DNA of 64,000 bases from NCBI RefSeq assembly GCF_030445035.2, contig NC_080694.1:71191147-71255146 (forward strand), given 5' to 3'. Numbering within the stretch: position 1 is the first letter of the stretch; each line of letters starts with the position of its first letter. The notes under the pieces were generated by a model, which searched no databases, was not told the DNA's origin, and saw only the letters and a program-made list of their open reading frames with translations. This document shows positions 12,180 through 24,120 of this stretch, piece by piece. The position numbers and the translations under genes are program-made. The DNA is from Dasypus novemcinctus. Lineage: Eukaryota; Chordata; Mammalia; Cingulata; Dasypodidae.

Positions 12180-12370
12180 AAAGAAGCATACATTCTTATA
12201 TATTCTGAGTAGCGTAGTGCCTTTAAGTAGATGGGTCAAATTTAACAGGGATTTAAACTTCTATTCCTGTTCCCCCATTTATAAAAGGGGGTGATAATGA
12301 TACCTTCCTCAAGGGTCATTATGAGAATAAAATGTAATTTCCATAACAACGTACCTGATTTCATGTGTAC
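12180..12370 (+). mobile_element. MIR-like SINE remnant
   Basis: Has the MIR order of landmarks: a diverged head, cccccatttataaaaggggg, gataatgataccttcctcaagggtcattatgagaat, then aaaatgtaa. Heavily diverged. Confidence 0.55.
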
Positions 12371-14379
12371 TTACTCTGTACATGTTTAGCCCCAACAGAT
12401 TCAGTCTCTATGTACCTGCTTCAAGGAATTTTCCATCTTTTCCCCTAATCTTTCCTTCTATTAGTCATTTTTGTCTCTGCTTCTTGCTTTATTGTTCTCC
12501 AGCAATCACAAATAAAGAAAAAGCCAGAATTATGTACATGCAAAAATGGATATACAAACATACAAAATGCATTCTGAATACCATGTCCTGGACAAAGATA
12601 GTTGTGTATTACAGTTACATTTAATCAACTAATTTGAGTATCTACTGAGCTATGCAAAAGTCCCTAATGTTAAGGATGGGGAAGCAGTCAATTAATTAAA
12701 ACACAGTTAAATATGAAACAACAGCTCTGCAAGAAAGCATGGACCCTGAATTCATTTGTATCTCTTAAAACTTGCTTACCTATTTGAGAGTCTATTTGAA
12801 CTAATTTACACTTATATTAAAGCACTTACAACATTTTCCCTGCATGGCAATTAATTTTAATATTTATATTTCCAATGAAGGTACTCATTTCATTTAAGCC
12901 TCAGGAAAAGAGAGACCATGGCTTGCTTATTTTTTTTCACCCCAAAGGTTTGCTGGAGTATCTTGACTCCTCAATGAATTTCTGCAATTATAAGGAAAGC
13001 TCTGGATTTAGAGGGATTGTCATCCATATGTTAATTAAGTTTACAAATAGGTATCTTACCCGTCTATCAACCTGCCTTTGGGAAGAGTGCAGCTTCCTCA
13101 GTGACACAGATTGGGGGTCAAAGGGACAGAGCCCGGCCAGGAAGGGAGAATATCTGACCCTTACTAATACATCACTAAGATTTCCTTCCTGAAAACTCTT
13201 GTCACTTTCAGACTGTCCAAGGAGAAAGCAAATGCCTGTGCTGGGGGTTGGGTCAGGGGAAATGGGGGAAAGGGTGGAAAGTACTGGTGGACAGCAGGTG
13301 TGGGTGTTGACTGCACAGAGGCCAGTGCCTGCTGCCAATCATTTCATATTTGTAGGAGTCACAGGATTGTTACCATAAGCTCAGCTATTTCCAATTGAAG
13401 GGCAAACCGATCCAGGACCACAAAGAAAAACACATCTCTCAGGGAGAAGGTGATTTATTACAAGTGCACAAGCAAGGAAAAAGGGGGTCTTCACCAAACC
13501 AATTCAAAGTGAGAAGGGGGTTAGGGTTTTTATAGTGGAAAGAAAAAGGGATAGGTGAAGGGGAAAACATGTAAAAAAAGAAAAAAACACAAACATACAA
13601 GTGATGCTTCCAGGATTCTTGTGAGGAAGGTGTGTACAATTTCTCAATCCTGTATTAAGCATTCAACTTGTCCTGGGTTTCAGTGGCTAATAAACCACAA
13701 GTGAAATAATGTTGTATCTCTAAAGAAACCTACAGATTTATTGGATCATAAGGTGCTTCTGACCATTCTGTCTGGTTTTGTTTTGAGATATCTTATTCTT
13801 GAAAGCAAAACAGAGAAGGATCATTTAATATCTGCCAGGAAACTAAGTACAAAGAGTAAACTTCTAAAATTAGTGTAAGAGAAAACCAGCTCATTTAGTG
13901 TATTTAAGTATTCAGAGTTGTTTAAGTGAAGAACTTTTTAGTACCCACATTTTCCAGCTAAAAGAATGAGTAAACACATTAACCTGTGAATAGAACATTC
14001 CAAAACTTCACAAAGTTCATTGTCCACAGTGAAAAAATAGGGTTTGGATGCAGTGAAGATCTGTGTTTTAAAATATTTAAATGGATAAAGATTGGTATTT
14101 TGTGTAGAAATAAATACTAAATCATATAAAAATGTATTCGAGGACTAGCTGTTGGTAAAAATACAAATGTAGTAAAATGTTCTCCTCCCTCACTATCACT
14201 TGAAATATTACTGAAGCTTAACAAATCCCTTTTTTTAAAATACTTTATATTGATTTTAGGATTCCCTCCTCTATTAACTTTACTTTGGAAGCCTGAGATT
14301 CACCGAGAAGATAGCAGCTTTGTGCACCTTCCAAAGGAAGGAGAATGAGATGCTTGAAGTAGGTGTCAGGGGTATGCAG
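12371..14379. other. Intergenic with a possible LTR-like patch
   Basis: 12640-12760 vaguely resembles an old mammalian repeat. 13425-13660 (ggtgatttattacaag, then ggggttagggtttttatagtgg) has the look of a reversed LTR around a polyadenylation signal, but I cannot name a family or find its ends. No gene seen. Confidence 0.3.
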
Positions 14380-14760
14380 AAAAGAGTATGATCAGGCAGT
14401 GAAACAACTGGCAGAGCCATTGGTGCTTTCTTGTACCTCTATCATTTCCTTGAGCTCTGGTCAATGAGATATAAATTGAAGTACATTGGCATATGCAGCA
14501 GGACCCTTTATGTGTAGGAGGTTGCCTTCTTTTTATACCCTCCTCCATCCACACATGACCCTGGAATGCAGTATGATAGCTGAATTACTAGTGCACAGCT
14601 TGCAAAATAAGGACACATGCCAAAGTCAAGATAAGTTGCAGCAGAAGGATAAAGGGAATGAGTCTGGATTCCAGAGAATATTGTGTGCATTAGCCTTTGA
14701 CTTTTTTACTTGAGAGAGAGAAATTTCCATTTTTTGAAAGATGTGGGTATTTGGACATTT
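14380..14760 (+). mobile_element. Solo LTR fragment, MaLR (MLT1-like)
   Basis: Order and wording resemble MLT1-type LTRs: ctggtcaatgagatataa, a pyrimidine-rich cctcctccatccacac, a purine-rich ggataaagggaatgagtctgg, and the end region gactttttttacttgagagagagaaa. Only the LTR is seen; no internal coding region. Old and non-functional. Confidence 0.5.
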
Positions 14761-15138
14761 TGGATTTGTTTTCTTTTTTTTTAAATTATATGCCCTAGAT
14801 CATAAAGCTTATAGACTGAGGTGCAGCCTCTTAAGCAGGTGGTTCAGTTAAGTTGAGGAAAACTACTGGGTTCATGCATACTTTCTATCCTTGACACATA
14901 AATTCACCTCTCCCCATCAGTCAGCCTGATGTGTTGAGGGAGCTCTAAGGAAAATGATTAGTAGTGAGTTGAATTAACCACAGAAAATTTTGTTGGAGAG
15001 ACAGCTGAAAGGAGAATGAAGAGAAAGGCTAAGAAAAGTCAACATCCAGAGTTGCTGACAATGGCCATGCATCTGTGCAGTGCACAGAGTTGTCTGGGTC
15101 GAGGAGGTCTGAATGCCAGAAGTGCTTCTTAGTCTCTC

Positions 15139-15765
15139 TTCTTTTTTTTTTTTTTTAGTTTTTTTTTTTGGTCTTTATTTATATTTTTAATGTTACATTA
15201 AAAAAATATGAGGTCCCCATATACCCCCCCCCACCCCACGCCTCCCCCCATAAAAATAACCTCCTCCATCATCATCAAACATTCATCTCTGAGCACCGCT
15301 GCACCTCATGGTCAATGGTTCACATCATAGCCCACACTCTCCCACAGTCCACTCAGTGGGCCATGGGAGGACATACAATGTCTGGTCATTGTCCCTGCAG
15401 CACCACCCAGGACAACTCCAACCCCTGAAAATGCCCCCACATCACATCTCTTCCTCCCACTCCCTACCCCCAGCAGCCACCATGGCCACTTTCTCCACAC
15501 CAATGCCACATTTTCTTTGATTACTAATCACAATAGTTCATGAATAGAATATCAGTAAGTCCACTCTAATCCATCCTCTATTCCTCCATCCTGTGTACCT
15601 TAGAATGGTTGTGTCCACTCCACATCTATATCAAGAGGGGGCTTAGATTCCACATGGATGCTGGATGCAATTCTCCTGCTTTCAGTTGTATGCACTCTTG
15701 GCTCCCTGGTGTGGTGGTTGACCTTCCCCTCCATGTTAGATCAGTGGGGTAAGTCCAAAAATAAT
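15139..15765 (-). mobile_element. L1 3' end, 5'-truncated
   Basis: Starts on the plus strand with long T runs, then aatgttacattaaaaaaatatgagg, a C-rich tract (15226-15250), and the conserved cacctcatggtcaatggt and ggacatacaatgtc landmarks shared with 22.1 and 29.1 kb. Truncated about 630 bp from its 3' end at taagtccaaaaa. The close match to the 28.9 kb element marks it as fairly young. Confidence 0.9.
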
Positions 15766-16950
15766 TTTCAGAACACAGCTCAGCAAGCAACTGCATCCTG
15801 GACCCAGCTAGCAGCCGTTCATAAAAGCTGCTTGTTGGAGTTAAAGGAATTTAATGGGCCTTTTATTGAAACATAGGGAGCTTGAAACCACATGTGATTG
15901 CAGTATTACAACTATGGAACCCAGCAAACGCTGCAGATCAGGGCTCCAATTCTTTCCCTCACTACAAAGACCAGTTTTTAAACAATTCCTAGCACACCAT
16001 TGCTTAGACAGTTTAAATAGCCTACCCAAGAAAATTACTGAGTTACTTACTGGAGCTGACATTTATGACAAGGCTGGTTAAAAATGATCAGTTCATACCC
16101 AGTATCAAACCTTTCTGATATATCAAGAAGTTACTAAAACAGTAGGATTATGTAAAATATTTGTTATATTTAGGCACTCATCTTCTGTTTTCCTAAAATA
16201 ATGACCAAATTATTAGCAATATTTATCAAATAATTACTCAGATACTTAAAATGAAATCAATTTTCTTCTCCCAGGAATAATAGACCAGGTAAATGAGCAT
16301 AATCATCTCTCTAAGAGCAATTTGAAAAGCGGGACAATTCTTTGATGGTGTGGGAGAGCTACTAGAGCAGTTAGAGATTACATGCAACAAATGATATGAC
16401 CAAGATGTGGGAGCAGGAAAAAAATTGTGGAGTAAGTTTGGGGACTTTCACCCTTAGGTACATGGCATCACAAAAGGGATTGAAGAATGCTTTGAAACTA
16501 AGTGGCAAGATAAGGAGTGTCAAGATTTGGGGACCCAATACTTGAGTACAGGACCCACCAAGGGTAGGGGCTGCTGGAATCATCCCAGCTTTCTCCTCTG
16601 AGTACAGAAAGTTTCACCCTATGAGTAAAGGTGGAATAAAAGTAGACCACACTCCACAGGACTACAGCCAAGCTGCAAATCTTCTCATTCCCCAAATGAA
16701 TTAGAGCAAATTGCCATGAGCATAAAATTAGTCATGATGTTCAATTTACTAAACTTTAAATATTTGTAGTACACTGCAGAATTGTCCCCTTTTCCCCTAC
16801 TGATACATTTATAATTTAATTTGCTTCTTTTTTTTTACTTCATCAGTTCCCATAGAGGCCTTCAATTTAACTGGTCTTTGTGAAAAATAGTGGTTTCTTT
16901 AATATTCTCTCTTTTTTCTCTATTTTTATTTCATTGATTTCAATATCTTT
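15766..16950. other. Intergenic, nothing recognised
   Basis: No confident gene or repeat. Short frames on both strands lack family motifs. Confidence 0.4.
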
Positions 16951-16954
16951 CTTT

Positions 16955-17235
16955 TTAAACAACTGGGTTTTATTGATACATATTAATAAATCATGCAATT
17001 CACCCAAGGTTTACAATCAATCATATTAGGTATAATCACATCATTTTGCAGTCATCACTTCAATCATTATTAGAGCATTTTCATTATTTTAATAATAATA
17101 ATAAGCAAAAAACAGACAACAAACAAGAAAAATTTTTTAGTGATAAATGCACAACATTGTGATTGCAATAAATGTCATTGATTATACACTTTGAATAGAT
17201 GAGAGGGTATGTGAATGTATCTCAATAAAACTTCT
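16955..17235 (-). mobile_element. Ancient L1-like 3' region remnant
   Basis: On the plus strand, caattcacccaaggtttacaatcaatcat followed by tttgcagtcatcacttcaatcattattagagcattttcatta resembles the reverse of old mammalian L1 3' sequence. An ataataataata run sits inside. Confidence 0.45.
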
Positions 17236-17665
17236 TAATAAGTAATAGTGCAAGATAAGCCAGGAATAGCAGCTATGTACAGCAGGGAAAACAGAGTGAT
17301 TAAGAGGTAAATAATTGGTTAGTGTCTTTTTTTATTATTTCCTTCTCATGCATACTTGTCGCTTTAGATTCATTTTAGATTTTGATTATAGATGTAGATT
17401 TTAGATCACCATAACTTTAGATGCAACTCACAAATTTTGATACAAATTTGTTTTCATTTTCTGTCAGTTAGAACATTTTCTAATTTCCTTTGTGATTTCT
17501 TCTTTGAAGCTTGGGTTTTATAGAAATGTATTAATATATCTGTTTTACCTTTTTCTTTAAATAAGCCCACAGAAAATTTACATTTTTATACTTTGTAAAA
17601 ATATTTCCTGTAACACTTTATATCCTCTTGAGGAAAATTTCAAACCCGAAAATATATATATTTTT

Positions 17666-18064
17666 AAAGATTTATTTTATTTATTTCTCTCCTCTTCCCC
17701 CATTGTCTGCTGTCTGTGTCCATTCACTGTATGTTCTTCTGTAACTGCTTGCATTGGCACTTGGCACTGGGAAACTGTGTCTCTGTTGTTGTTCTATCAT
17801 CTTGCTGTGTCAGCTCTCCAGGTGTGCGGTGCCACTCCTGGGTGGGCTGTGCTTTTTTTATGCAGAGTGGTTCTCTTTGTGGTGCACAGTCCTTGAGCAT
17901 GGGGCACCCCTATGCGGGGCGCCCCTGCATGGCATGACACTCCTTGCATGAGGTAGCACTGCACAGGGCGAACTTACCACATGCGGCAGGAGACCCTGGG
18001 TATTGAACTCTGGATCCTCCGTATGATAGGCAGACACTCTATCAGTTGAGCCACATCGGCTTCC
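17666..18064 (-). mobile_element. DAS SINE, full length
   Basis: Reverse orientation. The tRNA-Ala-derived head is at the right (18000-18064: gataggcagacactctatcagttgagccacat, with tattgaactctgg as the reversed B box). The body includes the cattgtctgctgtctgtgtccattcactgt stretch, and the tail at the left is tttattttatttattt. Flanked by a target-site duplication of the type aatatatattttta (about 17650-17665 and 18067-18080). Related to the copy at 52.3 kb. Confidence 0.9.
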
Positions 18065-18082
18065 ATAAATATATATTTTAAA

Positions 18083-20639
18083 TCCATCCTGAGGTGGAAT
18101 GCAGTAAGTGATGGGAAGAAAAACAAGAGGAAATAATAAAATAAAATGACAGTAAGATAGAATGAAATAAAGGAGCAGTGAGTCATTGCATGGATCATGG
18201 ATGGTTTTGTGTTGTGAAAGAGAAACATGGAATATGACTTTCAAGTCTGTGAGATTAATTCTACTACTCAAAAGGAGAAAATGCATATACTAGGAGAGAA
18301 GTTTCTTGACAATATGGAATCTGTAGTTTATCTAACTGGGGTCCAGATTGGATACTGATTGCCACCTGTAGAAGCTGACACCATGAATGAAAACAATTTT
18401 CTGAAGAAGCTTGTCATGACTGAAAGGAATATCAGAGAACAATAGCTGAATGAATGTAAAGGAAAAAATATGTACATTTTAAATATTTAGGAGATTTGAG
18501 GATTTTTATATCATCAGAGCAGATAGTAACAGCTGAGAGAAAAGATGGAGGAGAGGACCATAAAACTGAAGAATCCAGGTCATTAGGGAAGTAAGAAAAG
18601 ATAGGAAGTAGAATGTGGCTGGAGGGATTCATGGAAAAGCATGACAGGGCTCAGCTTTCAAGGAGACTAGGGACCAGGAGGTGGACTGAAGTGAAGACTT
18701 TGGGGCTCGTAGGGTTCTCTTTCCCTTTCAGTGAAAGAACTTGCACCAGGTACTCAACAGGGAACTTAGTTTATTCTAGACTTTTTCCTACCTGTTAGCA
18801 AACCTGTGCATTCTGCCTTCTTCATGTCCTTGTCTAACTTCATCCCTTTCTTTGCTGACTTCAGTCACCATACATAGGGGGGTACTTTTCAACACATTCT
18901 CAGGACGCATGTACTGTTGCCTAGAGACGTGCTGCTAAGGTCATCAACAGCTCCAGTCTGTGCTATTATGTTTGAACTTTAAACAACTGCTTTGTATCCC
19001 TTCCTCTCTCCAGTCACCATTTACCTTGCCATATTCAAACTGTGTCATCATAATAATATAAAAGATTGATATCTGAGGTGCAGTGTCTATTTTACCTGAG
19101 ATCCCAGAGATCCAGAAGGAACATACTTCAGAAGCACATCCAGATTCTAAATGGAGGTGAACAGCCTTAAGATTTCAAAGGAAGTGGATTGACAACTGCT
19201 TTTGTGCTTATATCAGAAATAATTGATCCTCTCTGAAATGTAGGATATGCTATAGTAATAAAGGATGCAAACACCTCCAAGGTTTAAAGCAGAGTGTATG
19301 TATTTCATGCTCACTGTATGTCTGTTACGTCCAGGTAGGGACTCTGCCATGTCTCTTCTCTCAAGATCATATCCTGACAGAGTTGCCATCAACCCTAATG
19401 TTGCTAGTGGTTGTAGCAGAGGGAAAGCAAGAGCTTTGGAGATTTCTCACCAGCAGTTGAATACTTGACTTTGAATAAATGCAGTTCACTTTTGTACACA
19501 CCTCAAAGGCCAGAACTTGTCATAATCTCCACTCAGTTATGAAAGGATAGGGTCAAAATGGGGATGTGGTGACAAGCTCCATGGAGCACTGTGCTTCATG
19601 AAGCACATAATAAATACTTGCCATGAGAGACCTAAGTTGGTTGTCCATGTTTAGAGTGACAAAAAGAGAGATGAGACTTTCAAAGGAAGGGAGGATTTAA
19701 ATGGTGCAGATCTTGTGGTTTTTCCTCCTCACCTCATGTCAAGTAAAAGGGATGTGGTATAACTTGGAAGGTGTTACTGGGGCTTTGGGAATCAGAGGGA
19801 ACTGATCTCATAAAACTTGCCTAAAATTATAAGAATGTGAGAGCTGAGTGAAGCTGTTAGCTATAAAGCATAGTAAGACTTACTGTAGAAGTTCTCCCTT
19901 CAGCCTCTACAGAGTTTTACATTGAGTGTTTACCAAATTGCTTTTATCAATACACTCATAGAGGAATAGGCACCACTGCTGAATGTCCGACTAAAAGGGC
20001 TCAAATTGGGGAAGCACAGAATCTTTAAGTATAAATGAAGTGTTGCCTTGAGTTAATATTAGCATTACTGTTAGGAGAAGATTGTATTACTAGAAGTGGA
20101 CAATTTTATCATTTGAAAATGAGGACCACAGAAAAAATTTTGAGATCGTAAAGATGCAACACAGGGACCCATATGTAGGAAAAGAGTCACTCTGTGGTAT
20201 GGGCAGGATGGATGAAAGAATAAAATTATTGTTCTTTTATTTCAAGAACACCCCATGGGCAGAATCCTTGTTAACATTTTAATAGATTACTGAGCTCTGA
20301 GCTTCCTTGTGCCAGTCTCGCTAACGTGCATATCAATTGCCTTTTTCACCTAACTCCCCACCTTATGTAGATTGTACCCTTATTCCTCTCAAACAGTTGG
20401 AAACTTTATCTTCAAGAGGTAAAATAGCTTGTAAAACCTAGGTTTGTCTTAGTGTAGTGCCTACAACCCTATAGAATAAAAGATCCTCTCCCAGACCTCA
20501 GTGTCAATTCTTATGTCTTTAGCAAAATATGAGAATACCTTCCTAACTATACCTTCTTTTACTCTTTCATGCTATCTCCTGTTATTCCCTATTATGTCCT
20601 TTAACTCTGACTATGAAAAAAAATTGTATTTTCTTCAGG
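18083..20639. other. Intergenic, nothing recognised
   Basis: Mixed-composition unique sequence with no RNA gene, OR motif or named repeat that I can support. Confidence 0.4.
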
Positions 20640-21550
20640 ATCCCTTTGTTCATGCATTAACTAATTAACACATAGGAAAGCACTTTGCAATGCAGAGAAG
20701 AGTTACAATTTGGTTACCAGGACACATTGTGTGAAAAGTAACTTAAGCAGGTCTTTTAAATAGATATAGTATAAAGTGCATGAGATTAATACAAAGGAAA
20801 AAATTCAGAATTTTCTGGACTTCTACTTATTACTTAAACATAGTATGAATGAAGGCATGTTGTGAAGGTGAGTGATCAATTAGATCATTTTGATGTAGAA
20901 GATGGAATTCCATGCTTAATATTTTAGACTTCATTCTGGAAGCATTAGGAGACTTTTAATATCAGTATTCCATAGTTACAGTTGAAAGTTAACTCTTGAG
21001 TAATAGTCATCCTGGAAAAAAAAAAAAGAATGTCAAGAGAAGAGTTTGAAACTTTAAAGAATTATGCTGGAAAGAATTAGCACACTTCAAATACTTCAGT
21101 GACTAAGAGGCAAACCACAAGATACCCTGAGGTAGCTGTGAAGATCTATGGTAAGGAGAGACCACCTGACATAGTGGAGGCTATTCATGGTCACTCAATT
21201 GAAGCTAGCATTTCAAAACAAGGATACCCATGAACCCATTTGTTCCCGAGGACCATGAGTTTGCAAATTAAAGTAGGAATAAGATAGAGTACCTGAATTA
21301 AAGCATTGATATACGATTGAGATGGAGAGAATGGGTGAAGGGTAGTATGGATATGACATTTATATTCATATAAAGGTATATAGACTTAAACATATGGAGG
21401 GTACACATTTATAACTTTATGAAGGGAAGTGGATAGTTGGGTATACTTGAAGGTTACTGGGAGAAACTTGGAAGTGATTAAAACAGTAAGAGGGAAATCA
21501 TCATATAGGTAAGGTCTGGTGATGCTTGAAACCATTTAAATGAAGTAGAA
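20640..21550 (+). mobile_element. Ancient mammalian-wide interspersed repeat
   Basis: Fits in order a long old repeat I know from other mammals but cannot name surely: gcattaactaattaacac, then attttagacttcattctggaagcattaggaga, and finally ggatagttgggtatac with aaatcatcatataggtaaggtctggtgatgcttgaaacca. Many indels. Confidence 0.4.
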
Positions 21551-21552
21551 GA

Positions 21553-21715
21553 ACAATTATTGGGTGGTTCCTATTCGTAAGTACCAGGATTTGAACTAAA
21601 CTCTATGTGGATTAGCAGGTTGAATATTCACAGCAGCCAAGAAATTTAGGAACTCTTATCACTCTTGTACAGGTGAGGAAATTGAGACTTGACACAGCAC
21701 ACTCAATTACATAAG
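21553..21715 (-). mobile_element. MIR SINE
   Basis: Reverse orientation. The MIR tail appears first (aattattgggtggttcctattcgtaagtacca), then ttgaatattcacagcagcc, the core actcttgtacaggtgaggaaattgagact, and cacagcacactcaattac. Confidence 0.75.
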
Positions 21716-22014
21716 TGTTGTCCTAGATAGTCATTAGTTCTTAAAATAATTGTTGTTTGAGGTTATGCATTGGGACTCAAAGAGTTGCCAACCAGAACCA
21801 ATGGTTTTGCGCAAAGTTTACAGGTCAGTCTGACCCTTGTAAAACTCAGTGTGAAGTTGAAAAGAGGGATGTGGTAGGTTTCAATGTTCCCAGGAAAGTG
21901 AAGAAGAGCAGAAAAAATACAGAACAACAGAGCATTATTTGGAAATGATGAAGGAAGAAAAAGAATTTTGGGATTTCGAGAACCAATATTAACTTTGAGA
22001 AGTATTGTAGTAAT

Positions 22015-22545
22015 TATTGATATTTATTTAGCATTTACCAGTGCCAGGCAATGTTTTCTTTTTTCAATTTTTTTTGTCTTTATTTATTTTTTTAATGTTA
22101 TATTAAAAAAATATGAGGTTCCCATATACCCCCAACCCCCTCACCCCACTCCTCCCCCCATAACAACAACCTCCTCCATCATCATGAGACATTCATTGCA
22201 TTTGGTGAATACATCTCTGAGCATCACTGCACCTCATGGTCAATGGTCCACACCATAGCCCACACTCTCCCACGGTCCACCCAGTGGACCATGGGAGGAC
22301 ATACAATGTCCAGTAACTGTCCCTGCAGCACCACCCAGGACAACTCCAACCCTCGGAAATGTCAGGTAATGTTTTGTAAGCACTATATATGAATTTGTTG
22401 ATTTAATCCTCACCAGAATTTATGAAGTTTTTGAACTGAGAAATATGTAGGTTAGGTGGAAAAGAATGCTATTCACAAGTAGTGAATAAAAGAGAAAAAT
22501 TTCAAACCCAGGCAGTCTTGCTCCAGAACCCAAGTGACATCTACT
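22015..22545 (-). mobile_element. MIR SINE split by an L1 3' end
   Basis: Left part 22015-22057 carries tatttatttagcatttaccagtgccaggcaatg. The right part from 22363 carries gtaagcactatatatgaatttgttgatttaatcctcacca and, at 22500-22540, tcaaacccaggcagtcttgctccagaaccc. Together they make one reverse-oriented MIR interrupted by 305 bp of L1. Confidence 0.88.
22058..22362 (-). mobile_element. L1 3' end inserted in a MIR
   Basis: T-rich start, aatgttatattaaaaaaatatgagg, C-rich tract, then cacctcatggtcaatggtcc and ggacatacaatgtcc as in the other L1 3' ends. Flanked by caggcaatgtttt (22045-22057) and caggtaatgtttt (22363-22375), a 13-bp target-site duplication with one difference. Confidence 0.93.
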
Positions 22546-23157
22546 AAAAAGTTCAAAGAAAAAAAACAGAGTAACAAATAGCATTAAATACAAGGTATTC
22601 TCAAGCAGTCTCTGGGAACATCTGAAACTAGATAATTTGATTTTTTAGTGATATAACCATTTTTCTTATATATTTTTTTTCCTTAGTAGTATACAAGTAG
22701 ATTCATATCATGGATTAATTAATACAAACTCTCCCAACACATATTTTCAAATTTTCTGTTCGTTATATTTTTCTTGAAAGAACTGGGATAGTGTGTATAA
22801 AAATGTTTTAAGTAATATTATATCAGGGATATTTTTAAAGGAAATGCTACAGTAATTTCCTCATACTAATATAAATGTTTCAAGTAATTCTGTGAGTTTA
22901 AACACTTTTAATTCTAGAACTATATACGTAAGCATAGATGTGTGAGAAGATTTGTTATAAACAAACACACACCCTCACAAAGGAAGTTCCATGAGCTACA
23001 CAAGTTGAATCTTTTTTCAGATCTTTTGAGCATTATCTATGTACATACAGTCAGAGAGATAAATTACATCCAAGATATATACTTGGGAGTAGATATTTAT
23101 CTTCATATCTCTTTAATACATTTCCAGAAGTGAAAGGCACTGGATCCTGACTTTTCC
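22546..23157. other. Downstream flank of the intact OR
   Basis: AT-rich. On the minus strand an ATTAAA hexamer lies about 45 nt after the OR stop codon and could be its polyadenylation signal. Nothing else recognised. Confidence 0.4.
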
Positions 23158-24093
23158 TTAGGAATTTTTCTGTCTCCTCATCAACCTCTTCAGGGCTCCT
23201 TTGACATCCTTGTTCCTCAGAGTGTATATGAGGGGATTGAGGGTGGGAGTCACAACTGTGTAGAAGAGGGTGAGGAATTTGCCCTGGCTGTGGCCATAGG
23301 ATCGCTTGGGTTGGATGTAGATGGCTGAGCTGGTCCCAAAGAAGAGGGACACCACTATTAGGTGGGAACCACAGGTCCCCAGGGCCTTGTGCCAAGCTTG
23401 GGCTGACTTAATTTTTATCACTGCTTGAACAATGAGTCCATAGGAGACCAATATCAAGGTCACAGGAAGAAGGATAAGAACTAGGGTGGCCACAAAGAGC
23501 TGGACTTCATTTTTGTGGATGTCAACACATGCCAGCTTGATCATGGCGGGCACCTCACACAAGAAGTGGTGGAGATGGTGATTCCCACATCGGGGAAGTT
23601 GAAGGGTGATGGTACTCTGGATGAGACTGTTTCCCACTCCACTAAGCCATGCTATTCCTGCCAAGGATTTGCAAATGAAAGGGTGCATGACAGTAGTGTA
23701 ATTGAGAGGTCTGCACACAGCCACATAGCGGTCAAATGCCATGACAGTGAGGAGAACACATTCAGTAGAACCCAGCGAGAGTGACACGTAGAGTTGTGTG
23801 GCACAACCAACGAACGTGATGGTCTTGGCTGGACCCTTCAGGTTCCACAAAAGCTGAGGGACAATGCTGGTGGTGAAGCAAATGTCAAGAAAGGAGAGAT
23901 TTGTGAGGAAGAAATACATAGGCGTGTGAAGTTTGGAGTCCAGACAAGAGACTAGAATGATGGCTGAGTTGCCGACGAGCATCAGAAGATAGGATATCAA
24001 GACTACCACGAAAAGAACTAGCTCCAGTTGTGGCTGGTCTGAGAACCCAAGCAAAATAAAGTCTCTCCCAGATGTCAAATTGATTTTCTCCAT
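23158..24093 (-). CDS. Intact olfactory receptor, family 2-like
   Basis: Odorant-detecting seven-transmembrane GPCR of olfactory neurons, expected to signal through the olfactory G protein and cAMP. The uninterrupted 311-residue frame is the usual length for a class II OR. Visible marks are an N-glycosylation site (NLT, residues 5-7), GN in TM1 (41-42), LHTPMYFFLTNLSFLD (55-70), Cys97 and Cys179 for the extracellular disulfide, MAFDRYVAVC at the end of TM3 (118-127), SY in TM5 (217-218), KALGTCGSHL before TM6 (236-245), and NPLIY in TM7 (286-290) followed by TLRNKDV. ATG lies at 24091-24093 and TAA at 23158-23160. Overall style resembles the OR2G/OR2W/OR2B group; the exact subfamily cannot be fixed by reading. 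The coding region is intronless, as usual for ORs. It shares phrases such as LWNLKGP with the pseudogene at 8.2 kb, so the two are probably tandem-family relatives. Confidence 0.95.
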   Translation of the reverse strand: MEKINLTSGRDFILLGFSDQPQLELVLFVVVLISYLLMLVGNSAIILVSCLDSKLHTPMYFFLTNLSFLDICFTTSIVPQLLWNLKGPAKTITFVGCATQLYVSLSLGSTECVLLTVMAFDRYVAVCRPLNYTTVMHPFICKSLAGIAWLSGVGNSLIQSTITLQLPRCGNHHLHHFLCEVPAMIKLACVDIHKNEVQLFVATLVLILLPVTLILVSYGLIVQAVIKIKSAQAWHKALGTCGSHLIVVSLFFGTSSAIYIQPKRSYGHSQGKFLTLFYTVVTPTLNPLIYTLRNKDVKGALKRLMRRQKNS

Positions 24094-24120
24094 AGGCTTA
24101 CTAGGGTAAACAGAAAAATG
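24094..24120 (-). promoter_or_regulatory. Probable 3' splice site before the OR coding exon
   Basis: Read on the minus strand, a pyrimidine-rich stretch (ttttctgttta) ends in ccctag, with the AG at 24101-24102, only 7 nt before the ATG. OR genes typically have one or more short 5' non-coding exons spliced to an intronless coding exon, so this is a good acceptor candidate. The upstream exon and promoter are not identified. Confidence 0.5.

Noticed and set aside
17990..18064. tRNA gene
   Set aside because: tRNA-like sequence is the head of a DAS SINE with tail and target-site duplication, not a functional tRNA.
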